NCBI RefSeq assembly: GCF_050003625.1
Contig: NC_134398.1
Span: 203,168,583 to 203,232,582 of the forward strand
From: Haematobia irritans
Taxonomy: Eukaryota; Arthropoda; Insecta; Diptera; Muscidae
DNA length: 64,000 nucleotides
Direction of reading: 5' to 3'
The notes below the pieces were generated by a model. That model did not search any database, was not told the DNA's origin, and was given only the letters and a program-made list of their open reading frames with translations. Below are positions 36,040 through 48,790 of the stretch, piece after piece (the stretch's first letter is position 1; the number at the start of each line of letters is the position of its first letter). The position numbers and the translations under genes were made by a program.

Positions 36040-38154
36040 TTTCGAAGAAATTTTATTCCTATAAGAAATTTTATTGAAATTTTATTTCTATAGAAAATTA
36101 TGTCAAAAATTTATTGCTGTAGAAAATGTTGACAAATTTTTATTTCTATAGAAAATTTTCTACAATTTTCTCCAGTTTCTATCGAAAATTTTGCCAAACT
36201 TTTTCAAAATTTTATTTCTCTCGAAAATTTTGTTTCTCTCGCAAATTTTGTCAAAATTTTAGTTCTCTCGAAAATTTTGTTAAAATTTTTTATGGAAAAT
36301 TTTGTTAAAATTTTTTTTTTTATAGACAATTTTGTAAAAAATTTTATTTCTATAGAAAATTTTGTCAAAATTTTATTTCTATAGGAAATTTTCTCAAATT
36401 TTTATTTCTATAGAAAATGTTCTCAAAATTTTATTTCTATAGAAAATTTTGCCAAAATTTTATTTCTATAGAAAATTTCGCCAAAATTTTATTTCTATAG
36501 AAAATCTTGTCCAAAAATTTATTTCTATAGAAAAATGTGTCAAAATTTTATTTCTACAGAAAATCTTTTCCAAAAATTTATTTCTATAGAAAATCTTGTC
36601 CTAAATTTTATTTCTATAAAAAAATGTGTCAAAATTTTATTTCTACAGAAAATCTTGTCCAAAAATTTATTTCTATAAAAAATCTTGTCCAAAATTTTAT
36701 TTCTATAGAAAAATGTGTCAAAATTTTATTTCTACAGAAAAATGTGCCAAAATTTTATTTTCATAGAAAAATTTTGTCAAAATTTCATTTCTGTAGAAAA
36801 TTTTGCCAAAATTTTATACCTACAGAAAATTTTTCAAATTTTATATCTTTAAAAAATTTTGTCAAAATTTAATTTCTATTTTTATACAAAATTTTGTCAA
36901 AATGTGATTTCTATAGAAAATTTTGTCAAAATTTCATTTCCATAGAAAATTTTGTCAAAATTTTATTTCTATGGAAAATTTTGTCCAATTTTATTTCTCT
37001 TGAAAATTTTGTCAAAATTTTATTTCTCTCGAAAATTTTTGTCAAAATTTTATTTCTAAAGAAAATTTTGTCAAAATCTTATTTATATAGGAAATTTGCT
37101 CAAAATTTTATTTCTATACAAAATTTTCTCAAAATTTTATTTCTATACAAAATTTTCTCAAAATTTTATTTCTATAGAAAATTTTGTCAAAATTTTATTT
37201 CTATAGAAAATTTTGTCAAAATTTTATTTATATAGGAAATTTGCTCAAAATTTAATTTCTATACAAAATTTTCTCAAAATTTTATTTCTATAGAAAATTT
37301 TCTCAAAATTTTATTTCTATAGAAAATTTTACCAAAATTTTATTTCTATACAAAATTTTCACAACATTTTATTTTGATAGAAAATCTTGTCCAAAATTTT
37401 ATTTCTATAAAAAATGTGTCAAAATTTTATTTCTATAGAAAAATGTGCGAAAATTTTATTTCTGTAGAAAATTTTGTAAAATTTTATTTTTATAAAATAT
37501 TGGAAAAATTTTATTTCTAACAAATATTGGAAAAATTTTATTTCTCTCGAAAATTTTGTCAAAATTTTATTTCTCTCGAAAATTTTGTCAAAAAAAAATT
37601 TTCATTTCTATAGAAAATTTTGTCAAAATTTTATTTCTCTCGAAAATTTTTTAAAAATTTCATTTCTATAGAAAATTTTTTAAAAATTTCATTTCTATAG
37701 AAAATTTTGTCAAAATTTCATTTCAATAGAATTTTTTTTCCAAATTTTATTTCTATAGAAAATTTTGTCAAAATTTCATTTCTATAGAAAATTTTATTTA
37801 TATAGAAAATTTTATTTGTATAGAAAACGTTGTCAACATTTTCTTTCTATCGCTAATTTTGTAAAAATTTTATTTCTATAGAAATATTTGTCAAAATTTT
37901 TTTCTATAGAACATTTTGCCAAAATGTTATTTCTCTCGAAAATTTGGTCAAAATTTTATTTCTATAGAAAATTTTGTCAAAATTTTATTTCTATAGTAAA
38001 TTTTGCAAAATTTTTTTTTCTCTCGAAAATTTTGTCAAAATTTTATTTCTATAGAAAATTTTCTCAAAATTTTATTTCTATAGAAAATTTTATCAAAATT
38101 TTATCTCTATAGAAAATTTTGTCAAAATTTTATTTCTATAGAAAAACTTGACAT
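36040..38154 (+). repeat. 30-bp array R9 (forward)
   Basis: Forward units with several private variants (ctctcgaaaa, aaaatgtgtca). Helentron copy B starts directly at its end and another array follows copy B, so B probably landed inside one array. Confidence 0.95.
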
Positions 38155-39540
38155 TTTTATACCCACCACCATAGAATGGGGACGGGGGTATAATAAGTTC
38201 ATCATTCCGTTTGTAACACATCGAAATATCGATTTCCGACTATATAAAGTATATATATTCTTGATCAGGGAGAAATTCTAAGACGATATAACGATGTCCG
38301 TCTGTCTGTCTGTCTGTTGTAATCACGCTACAGTCTTCAATAATGAAGCAATCGTGCTGAAATTGTCAAGTTCGAAGATGGGCTATATCGGTCCAGGTTT
38401 TGATATAGTCCTCATATAAACCGACCTGCTGATTTGGGGTCTTGGGCTTATAGAAATCGTAGTTTTTATCCAATTTGCCTGAAATTTGAAATCTAGAGGT
38501 ATTTTATGACCATAAAGAGGTGTGCCACAAATAGTGAGTATCGGTCCATGTTTTGGTATAGCCCCCATATAGACCGATCTCCCGATTTTACTCTTGGGCT
38601 TATAGAAACCGCAGTTTTTATTCAATTTACCTGAAATTGGAAATCTAGAGGTATTGTAGGACCACAAATACGTGCGCCAAAAATTGTGAGTATCGGTCCA
38701 TGTTTTGGTATGGTCCCCATATAAAACGACCTCCCGATTTGGGGTCTTGGGTTTATAGAAACGTAGTTTTTATCCAATTTGTCTGAAATTGGAAATCTAG
38801 AGGTATTTTAGGACCATAAAGAGGTGTGCCGAAAATGGTGAGTATCGGTCCATATTTTCGTATAGCCTCCATATAGACCGATTTCCCGATTTTACTTCTT
38901 GGGCTTCTAGAATCCGAAGTTTTTATCCTATTTGCCTGAAATTGGATATCTAGAGGTATTTTCGGGTCATAAAGAGGTATGCCGAAAACGGTGAGTATCG
39001 GTCCATATTTTAGTATAGCCCCCATAAGAACGATCTCCCGATTTAACTCCTTGGGATTTCTAGAAACCGTAGTTTTTATCTGATTTGCCTGAAATTGTAA
39101 ATATTCTGGTATTTTAGGCTCACAAAAACGTGTATCGGATTAAGTTTTTATCGGTCCATTTGGTAATGCCTCCATATAGACCGACTTCACTTCTTGAGGG
39201 TGTAGAAAGCGCACTTATCATGAAAATTGCTTGAAACTCAATGTAAAATTTCCAGATTTTACTTCTACAGAGTTAAGATTTCAAATCAAAACGTTATTTT
39301 ATAATTTTCTTGCACACATACAAGAGATGTTAATGATTCCTCTAAAACTCAAACAAAAATGGTTCTTATAAATCCAGAATCTGATATAGTCCTCATAGGT
39401 GAAATCTTTAAATTTATCTTCGGGAAGTGTCCTCAAGACCTCAAGTCCTCCTGAAATTTCAAAGGAAACCCTAATATTTGGTTCATGGTGGTGGGTATTT
39501 AAGATTCGGCCCGGCCGAACTTACTGCTGTATATACTTGT
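38155..39540 (+). mobile_element. Helentron/DINE-1-like element copy B
   Basis: Starts tatacccaccaccatagaat. Core: ctatataaagtatatatatt, cttgatcagg, gatgtccgtctgtctgtctg. The end is catggtggtgggtatttaag, ttcggcccggccgaac and gtatatacttgt. The subterminal repeat CCCACCACCAT/ATGGTGGTGGG matches copy A. Internal tandem units recur at 38534, 38686, 38838 and 38991 (152-153 bp; gtgagtatcggtcc) with sequence unlike copy A's units. No coding capacity. Confidence 0.85.
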
Positions 39541-40470
39541 TTTTTTTTTTTTTTTTTTTTAATTTTGTCAAAATTTTATTTCTATAGAAAATTTTCTCAA
39601 AATTTTATTTCTATAGAAAATTTTGTCAAAATTTTATTTTTATAGAAAATTTTCTCAAAATTTTATTTCTATAAAAAATTTTCTTTATAAATTTATTTCT
39701 ATTCACACCTTTATTTCTAGAAAATTTTTTCAAAATTTTATTTCATAGGAAATATATTTTTTTTATTTTATCCTACAGCTAATTTTGGGAAAATTTTATT
39801 TTACAGCAAAATTTGGTAATATTTTATTTCTATCGAAAATTTCGTCGAAATTATATTTCTATGTAAAAATTTATTTTTTTGTCACAATTTTATTTCTATG
39901 GAAAATGTTGTCAAAATTTTATTTCTAAAGCAAACTTTCTCAAAATTATATATCTAGAGAAAATGTTGTCAAAATTTTATTTCTGTAGAAATTTTTGTCA
40001 TAATTTTATTTTTATTGAAAATTTTGTCAAAATTTTATTTCTAAAGCAAACTTTCTCAAAATTATATATCTAGAGAAAATGTTGTCAAAATTTTATTTCT
40101 GTAGAAAATTTTGTCAAAATTTCATTTGTATAGAAAATTTTGTCAAAATTTTATTTCTATAAAAATTTTTTTCAAAATTTTATTTCTATGGAAAATTTTG
40201 TAAAAATTTTATTTATATAGAAACTTTTGTCAAAATTTTATTTTTATAGAAAATTTTGTCAAAATTTTATTTGCATAGAAAATGTTGTCAAAATTTTCTT
40301 TCTATCGAAAATTTTGTAAAAATTTTATTTCTAAAAAAAATTTGTCAAAATTTTATTTCTACAAAAAATTTTGTCAAAATTTTATTTTTATAGAAAATTT
40401 TATTTCAATAGAAAATTTTTTTCAAAATTTTATATCTATAGAAAATTTTTTTATCGAAATGTCATTTTTA
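39541..40470 (+). repeat. 30-bp array R10 (forward), after a T-run
   Basis: Continues the R9 type beyond copy B after about 18 T's. Contains a doubled block (aaagcaaactttctcaaaat at about 39926 and about 40042). Confidence 0.93.
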
Positions 40471-41874
40471 TACAAATTTTTTTTCCCAAGTGTATGACCA
40501 AATGGAAAATAATATCTTATTGAAAATTGAATAAACACAAAACGCTTACAAATGACTAGATAGACAGACCGACCGGACGGACCACATACGGAGGCCTTAG
40601 TCATTATCGGATGCGCTTATGTCTACAATAGACTTATTAACCAAATATTAACAACCACAAAAGTTATTTAATGCGAGATCATTAAATATGTTGCAACAAA
40701 AGAAGAAGAATGGATTCACCTCACCAATGATTAGACATTGGATGTGTTTTTGGAAAAGGAAAACCAATGCTGGAAAATAAATGAATGGATTTTGTATGTG
40801 AAAGAAGAAGGGGATTGATTACAAAAATCTGGCAAATTTAAAGCAGTCATAGATTTCTTCAATATGAGATGAAGGAAATCAATTTTTATAATTTTTTTTT
40901 ACTTTATGGTATTTTGACAACTTTTAGCATAGGAAAGGAGATATCCAATTGCGTCTATGGTTTGCGAAACAAATCTCAATATTCACTTTTGGAGCCCTCA
41001 TAATTTTTTAATAAATGGCACCAGGGAGTGAAAAAGCCGGTGTGATTCCCGAGAAAGCCCATTACACATCCAGCCCCAGGACCATCACTCCAAGTTTTGG
41101 AACCTTTTATTTAAATTCTCTAAAATAAAACAATTTTTTTTTTGATAATTTTTTTTTTCTACAATAAAACATTTCATTCTTTTTTATTATTGATTATTGA
41201 AATTGAAATCATCTTTAGACTAAACTATTTAAAAATAGGGATAACATCTAAATAAGTTTATTTATTTTTGTTTTATTTTATGCGTTTTCTTATTGACATT
41301 CTTATAATACGTTTTTCCCAAATTTAAATATCATTTCCTTGAATTTACTTTCTGACTACACCCTAAACATTAATTAAGTGTTTTTTTACCAAAAGAAATT
41401 CCATAGAAAATTAGGAGATAATTATTTGGAAAGAAAACTGTGCTAAAGATGACATTGAACAGAATCAACGTATGTATATATTCAACTGTTGTCTAATAGA
41501 ATTTTCTTTAATGCAATTTCTTTTAATTTTTTGTTTTATATATAGGGTGAGTGTTATCTTTTTGTCAGTTTTTGTATATATATAATTTAATATATATCAA
41601 TGTATATATATTTTTAATAATTCACTTTTTTATTTATTTTTTTTTTGTTTTCATTATATATATCTCATATATCATTCATCTTAAATAGCTTTCACAAATA
41701 TCCTTATTCTTGAATTAATATTCACAATTACAATCTTTATACATCAGGATTAGGAAGGTTTAGGATTCGTTGGAAAATTTTATAAATAAAAAAGTTAATT
41801 AAAACAAAATAAGGAAATAAGTAAAAACAAAAACAAAAACATATAATGTGTTGCAGCAAAGATTCATACCAAAT
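40471..41874. other. Unassigned AT-rich sequence
   Basis: No gene supported. Holds a gacagaccgaccggacggac segment near 40563 reminiscent of the Helentron core but without its neighbours, and TATATA-rich text near 41580. Confidence 0.4.
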
Positions 41875-42067
41875 TGACAAAATTTTTTATAGAAATAACA
41901 TTTTGGAAAATTTTTCTGTAGAAATAAAATTTTGAAAAATAATTCTATAGAAATAAAATTTTGACAAAATTTTCCATAAAAATAAAATTTTGACAAATTT
42001 TTTATAGATATAAAATATAATTTTCTACAGAAATAAAATGTTGAAAAAAATTTCTATAGAAAAAAAA
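41875..42067 (-). repeat. 30-bp array R11 (reverse, short)
   Basis: A few reverse units ending at the left edge of the foldback at 42068. Array text resumes at 42608. Confidence 0.85.
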
Positions 42068-42567
42068 ATTGTTGTTGTTTTTTGATTTCAGCTTAAAACC
42101 ATGCATTGACTAAACTACAAGAGTAGCTTAACGAACATAGGAAAAGAATTTATTTGGGCAAGGCCCTATAGACTGCAAGATGGTTGGATGGACGCACGTT
42201 TCGGAATTACCACATTCCTCATCAGCATCTTCTACTACTAGGAAAAGAGATATGTTTGTACGAATTTATTTCGGCATAAGCCGGCTATCATGCAAAACCT
42301 TTTTCCGGAAGGTTCAAGTGTGGTTCATTGTTGGGTTTAATGAACTGCCTGAATTTATTCTGCTAATTGGTTGATAGTTTTGCTGCAAGTAGAGGATGCT
42401 GATGCGGAATGTGGTAATTCCGAAACGTGCGTCCATCCAACCATCTTGCAGTCTATAGGGCTTTGCCCAAATAAATTTGACAAACATTATTTTCCTCTGA
42501 TGGTTAAGCTACACTTGTAGTTTAGTCAATGCATGGTTTTAAGCTGAAATCAAAAAACAACAACAAT
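42068..42567. mobile_element. 500-bp foldback/MITE with about 170-bp arms
   Basis: The left arm starts attgttgttgttttttgatt and the right end is its exact reverse complement. The arms pair over about 170 bp (cttaaaaccatgcattgact; gcaagatggttggatggacg; cacgtttcggaattaccaca), interrupted by one indel. The loop (about 42240-42390) has no coding potential. It sits between two pieces of 30-bp array. Confidence 0.9.
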
Positions 42568-42607
42568 GCTTAAAGAACAAAACCAACAATAACAAAACGA
42601 ATGACAA

Positions 42608-43370
42608 AAAATATTGACAAAATTTTTTATAGAATTAAAATTTCGATAACATTTTTAGAAAGTTTTCTATAGAAATAAAATTTTGACAAAATTTTTTATA
42701 GAAATAAAATTTCGACAAAATTTTTATAGAAATAAAATTTTTAGAAAGTTTTCTATAGAAATCAAATTTTAACAAAAATTTTTATAGAAATGAAATTTTG
42801 ACAAATTTTTTATAGAAATAAAATTTTGAGAAAATTTTCTATAGAAATAAAATTTTGACAAAAATTTTATAGCAATAACATTTTGAGAACATTTTCTATA
42901 GAAATAAAATTTTGACAAACTTTTCTACAGAAATAAAATTATGAAAAAATTTTCTACAGAAACAAAATTTTGACAACATTTTCTATAGAAATATAGTTTG
43001 AGAAAATTTGACAACATTTTCGTAGAAATAAAATTGTGACAAAATAAAAAATAAAATTTTACATAGAAATATAATTTCGACGAAATTTTCGATAGAAATA
43101 AAATATTGCCAAATTATGCTGTAGAATAAAATTTTGCCAAAATTAGCCGTAGGATAAAATTGAAAAAAAAGATATTCTAAAGAAATAAAATTTTGAGAAA
43201 ATTAAAAAAAAATGTAAAAAAAAAATTCTATAGAAATAAATTTTTGAGAACATTTTCTATAGAAATACAATTTTGAGAAAATTTTCTATGGAAATAAAAT
43301 AATGAGAAAATTTTCTATAAAAATAAGATTTTGCCAAAAGTTTTATCGAAACAAAAACATTGAGAAAATA
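42608..43370 (-). repeat. 30-bp array R12 (reverse, degenerate)
   Basis: Reverse units, more diverged than elsewhere, ending at tatatatgtatataaaatcc. Confidence 0.9.
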
Positions 43371-43374
43371 TATA

Positions 43375-43800
43375 TATGTATATAAAATCCAAAGTATGTT
43401 TGTTTATTTGTTTGTTTGTATGTTCCGGGTAAGCGCAGAAACGGCTGAACCGATTTACTTGAAAATTTCAGAGATCGTAGGGGGCGCTAAAAATAGGTAC
43501 CCTATATGGTAAAAATAGGGTACCTCATTTTTTGACATCTGGTCGCGGAGGGGGACTTCCCTCTTGCCTGACTTTTTGAAACTTGGAACAAAAGTATCAG
43601 AAAGGCTTGAAATTTTCAGGGAAGGTTGAAGGGGGCGTCTAGACAAATAACGTCTACTTTGTTTGTTTTTGTGAAAACAAAACTAAAGAACTCCGACTAA
43701 AATTTTACGGAAAAACTGAAATTTATATCAGGTTCCTGATTTTTTAATATTAGGTTGGGGAAAAATAATAGGATGTCTGGTTGGAGAAGGGGAATAGTGA
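43375..43800. repeat. Dispersed repeat between two 30-bp arrays
   Basis: Contains tgtttatttgtttgtttgta, ttccgggtaagcgcagaaac, ggctgaaccgatttacttga and gtagggggcg, plus a duplicated gggtaccc-type segment. Related text borders array R2 (3172 and 7456). The class is unknown; its position beside arrays suggests it belongs to the same composite element. Confidence 0.5.
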
Positions 43801-46445
43801 AATAAATAAAATTGTGATAAAATTTTCCATAGAAAAAAATTTTGACAAAATTTTCTATAGAAATACAATTTTTTATAGAAATAAAATTTTGACAAAATTG
43901 TCTATAGAAATAACATTTTGAAAAAAAAAAAATTCTATTGAAATAAAATTTTGAGAAAATTTTTTATAGAAATAAATTGTTGACAAAATTATCTATAGAA
44001 ATAAAATTTTGACAATTTTTTCTATATAAATATTTGACAAAATTTGCTATAGAAATATTTGACAAACTTTTCTATAGAAATAAAATTTTGACAAAATTTT
44101 CTATAGAATAGAAAATAGAAATAAAATTTTGAGAAAATTTTCTATAAAATAAATTTTTAACAAAATTCTCTATAGAAATAAATTCTTGACAAAATTTTCA
44201 ATGGAAATAAAATTTTGAGAAAATTTTCTATAGAAATAAAATTTTGTCAAAATTTTCTACAAAAATAAAAAGCAAATGTTTAATAGAAATAAAATTTTGA
44301 CAAAATGTTCAATAGAAATAACATTTTGATAAAAATGTTTATAGAAATAAAACTTTGACAAATTTTTTTATGAAAATACAATTTCGAGAACATTTTCTCT
44401 AGGAATAAGTGTCTGAGAAAATTTTCTATAGAATTAAAATGTTGACAAAATTTTCGATAGAAATAAAATTTTGACAAAATTTTCCATAGAAAAAATTTTT
44501 GAAAAATTTTTCTATAGAAATAAAATTTTGAGAAAATTTTCTATAGAAATAAAATCTTGACAAAATTTTCGATGGAAATAAAATTTTGAGAAAATTTTCT
44601 ATATAAATAAAATTTTGGCAAAATTTTCTACAACAATAAAAAGCAAATGTTTAATAGAAATAAAATTTTGACAAAATGTTCAATAGAAATAAAATTTTGA
44701 TAAAAATGTTTATAGAAATAAAACTTTGAAAAAATTTTTGTGAAAATTAAATTTTGAGAACATTTTCTCTAGGAATAAGTGTCTGAGAAAATTTTCTATA
44801 GAATTAAAATGTTGACAAATTTTTCTATAGAACTAAAACTTTGGCAAAATTTTTATAGAAATAAAATTTTGACACAATTTTATACAGAAATAACATTTTG
44901 AAAAAAAAATCTATTGAAATAAAATTTTGACAAAATTTTTTATAGAAATAAATTGTTGACAAAATTTTCTATAGAATAGAAAATAGAAATAAAATTTTGA
45001 GAAAATTTTCGATGGAAATAAAATTTTGAGAAACTTTTCTATAGAAATAAAATTTTGGCAAAATTTTCTACAAAAATAAAAAGCTAATGTTTAATAGAAA
45101 TAAAATTTTGACAAAATGTTCAATAGAAATAACATTTTGATAAAAATGTTTATAGAAATAAAACTTTGAAAAATTTTTTTTTTAAATAAAATTTTGAGAT
45201 CATTTTCTCTAGGAATAAGTGTCTGAGAAAATTTTCTGTAGAATTAAAATGTTGACAAAATTTTTTATAGAAATAAATTGTTGACAAAATTTTTTATAGA
45301 AATAAAATTTTGACAAAATTTTCTATAGAATAGAAAATAGAAATAAAATTTTCTATAAAATAAATTAAAAAAAAAATACAAAAACAAATAAAATTTTGAC
45401 AAAATTTTCGATGGAAATAAAATTTTGAGAAAATTTTCTATAGAAATAAAATTTTGGCAAAATTTTCTACAAAAATAAAAAGCAAATGTTTAATAGAAAT
45501 AAAATTTTGACAAAATGTTCAATAGAAATAAAATAAATAAATATGTTTATAGAAATAAAACTTTGAAAAAAAATTTATGAAAATAAAATTTTGAGAACAT
45601 TTTCTCTAAGAATAAGTGTCTGAGAAAATTTTCTATAGAATTAAAATGTTGACAAAATTTTCGATAGAAATAAAATTTTGACAAAATTTTTGAAAAATTT
45701 TTCTATAGAAATAAAATTTTGACAAAATTTTTATAGAAATAAAATTTTGACAAAATTTTTATAGAAATAAAATTTTGACAAAATTTGCTATAGAAATAAA
45801 ATGTTGACAAAATTTTTTATAGAAATAAATTGTTGACAACATTTTCTATAGAAATAAAATTGTTACAAAATTTGCTATAGAAATAAAATTTTGACAAAAT
45901 TTTTTATAGAAATAAATTGTTGACAAAATTTTCTATAGAATAGAAAATAGAAAAAAAAAAAATTCGAGAAAATTTTCTATAAAATAAAATTAAAAAAAAA
46001 AAATTAAATTTTGACAAAATTTTCGATGGAAATAAAATTTTGAGAAAATTTTCTATGGAAATAAAATCTTTACAAAATTTTCGATGGAAATAAAATTTTG
46101 AGAAAATTTTCTATAGAAATAAAATTTTGGCAAAATTTTCTACAAAAATAAAAAGCAAATGTTTAATAGAAATAAAATTTTGACAAAATGTTCAATAGAA
46201 ATAAAATTTTGATAAAAATGTTTATAGAAATAAAACTTTGAACATTTTTTTTTATGAAAATAAAATTTTGAGAACATTTTCTCTAGGAATAAGTGTCTGA
46301 GAAAATTGTCTATAGAATTAAAATGTTGACAAAATTTTCGATAGAAATTAAATTTTGACAAAATTTTCGATAGAAATAAAATTTTGACAAAATTTTCTAT
46401 AGAAATTAGACATTTGTTGCAAAACAAAAATAACCTAAAATTTTT
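43801..46445 (-). repeat. 30-bp array R13 with higher-order repeats
   Basis: Reverse units organised in larger blocks. The phrase aaaaataaaaagcaaatgtt (or close variants) recurs near 44262, 44631, 45072, 45472 and 46143. Each is followed by a gaataagtgtctgagaaaat phrase (44403, 44772, 45212, 45611, 46291). Block lengths are roughly 370-670 bp. Confidence 0.93.
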
Positions 46446-47837
46446 CACAAGTTAAACGATGCACTTGTTTTTCTATGTAACTAAATTATTAAAACAAACA
46501 AAAATTAAAATAAAAGTCTTATGTTTATTTAATTAATAGTATTTATTTATTCTCATTTTTTTAAATCGAACTTAAAACAAGAAAATATATTTAATAATAA
46601 AATATAATAAAGCATTTAGTATTACTACAAATATACAATCTATATCCAAATTCCAAAATAAAATATAGTTGAAGTGAATATAAATTGTAGGAAAAAAACA
46701 CGGGGTATATTTCGTTGTTAAAAAAAATACAATAGAAGACAATTATGTTAAGGGAATATTCAGGTTTTGTTTTTTATGAATATGACTCAAAAGTTTGGTT
46801 TAAATCTTGGCTACAAAATAAAATTAAATAAATAAAATTTATTTATATTTTATATAAATACGAGTATAGGTTTCAAAGGTCAATGTTTGTTTTTTTGCAG
46901 GTTTAAGGTTTCTTTATAGGGGGGCCATTGAAAATATTCTTTAATACATAAACTTTTCTCATTATATTTTCATTGCTTTAAAAACTAAACTAGAATTAAA
47001 TAATAATTATATATAGTTGTTTGTTGTTGTTGCTAATACACACAAAATAAAAGGAAATATGAAACAAATATTGAAATTTTGTTATGACAAAAGAGAAAAC
47101 AAACAAAATTCAACATTGTAAGAACAATATAAATAAACTATAAGAAATATACACAATTAAATTAAATTAAAAAAAGTTTTCTACGAAATAAAAAAAAAAC
47201 ATATGAATCATTACAGCTTATTTATTGTTTGATCTACGGTAACGAATGACTCAAAAAAAAAAAAAAATATTACGACATCTATATGAAACAATTTAGAAGA
47301 CATTTGCTAATATTGAATATTCCAAAATTGAAGAAACAAAATCAGTAAATCTAATGATTTTGAATTTCAACGTTTTGTTCAAAAAAAAAAAAATATGTTG
47401 TAATATAAAAGTGTAACCAAAATTAATTGCCTTCATAACTTAAAGAAAATACTGATTCTGAATAATGAACTTTTTATATAATAGGACAATTTTCTGATCG
47501 CTTTACTATTCACAATAGTGAAATTCGAATGTATTAAAATTTATTTGAAATTATTTGAAATTATTTTTTATTCTTGTTTCAAATTTATTTGAAATTTAAT
47601 TTAAATTTGTTTAATATAATTTATAAAATATAATGTTTTTAATTAATTTAATTACAAATTAATTTAACTTCAAAGTATTTTTTTTTTTTCAAATATTAAT
47701 ATTGAAAAATAAACCCATTTAAATTAATTTCTTAGAATTCATTTAAAATTTTACTTAAATTAGCTAATTTAATTGTTACAAATAATTTTTTTAAAATAAT
47801 TTTATTTCATATAGTAATTAATTTTTAAAACTTATTA

Positions 47838-48790
47838 ACCAATTTAAGTTAATTTATTACAATTTATTTAGAATTTAATTTAAAATAGTTTAATTTAGTT
47901 TATTTCATTATAATTTTATAAATTTAATCATTTAAATATTTATTGCTTTTTTTGATTAATTTAGTACAATTTATTGAACATTTTATTTAAATTATTTTTG
48001 TCTTAATTTTTTTTTAAATGAATTTACTAATTTAAATGAACTTAATTTCAAATTAATTTGATATAAAATTTTTATTTTTTTTTTTTTAAAGAGTCAAACT
48101 GGATTATGTTAAAATAATCCTTTTTTAGGATTTTATTTATTTCTTGATTTAACATTTAATTGAAATTAACTTAATTTGTTGGACCTTAATTGTTTTGAAA
48201 TTCATTTTAATATTTATTTTAGTTTAAAATTAATACCGAAATTGTATTTTTGAAAAATTAGTCCATCTTGAAGCCGGTTTTTTAGAAGGACAATCTCATA
48301 GTTAGTAACCAATTTAAGTTAATTTATTACAAATTTATTAAAATTTAATTTAAAATAGTTTAATTTAATTTATTTCATTTTAATTTTATAAATTTAATCA
48401 CTTAAATATTTATTGTTTTTGATTAATTTAGTACAATTTATTGAAAATTTTATTTAAATAATTTTTTTCTTAATTTTTTTAAATGAATTTACTAATTTAA
48501 ATGAACTTAATTTCAAATTAATTTGATATAAAATTTTTATTTTTATTTTTTTGTTTTAAAGAGTCAAACTGGATTATGTTAAAAAAAACTTTTATTTCTT
48601 TCTTTATTTAACATATAATTGAAATAAACTTAATTTGTTGGACCTTAATTGTTTTGCAATTCATTTAATATTTAAAAATTTAGTTTAAAATTAATAGCGA
48701 AATTGTATTTTTGAAAAATTAGTCCATCTTGAAGCCTCTTTTGTAGAAGGACAATCAATGTCATAGTTCGACGTGAGAGTGTCCTTCTAA
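47838..48790. repeat. Tandem duplication of about 465 bp
   Basis: The stretch starting taaccaatttaagttaattt occurs at about 47838 and again at about 48305. Both copies run to agtccatcttgaagcc and an agaaggacaatc segment. The second copy is followed by the inverted phrase gtccttctaaaaccggcttc. Confidence 0.75.

Noticed and set aside
36537..37235. Long frames repeating a ten-residue FYFYRKFCQNFISIENF-like pattern (also near 4340, 22713, 24305, 46140)
   Set aside because: The 30-bp unit equals ten codons, so frames stay open by chance through arrays on either strand. No start context, splice site or domain supports them.
40556..40590. Fifth Helentron copy
   Set aside because: Only a gaccgaccggacggacc-like segment is present, without the core, ends or tandem units.
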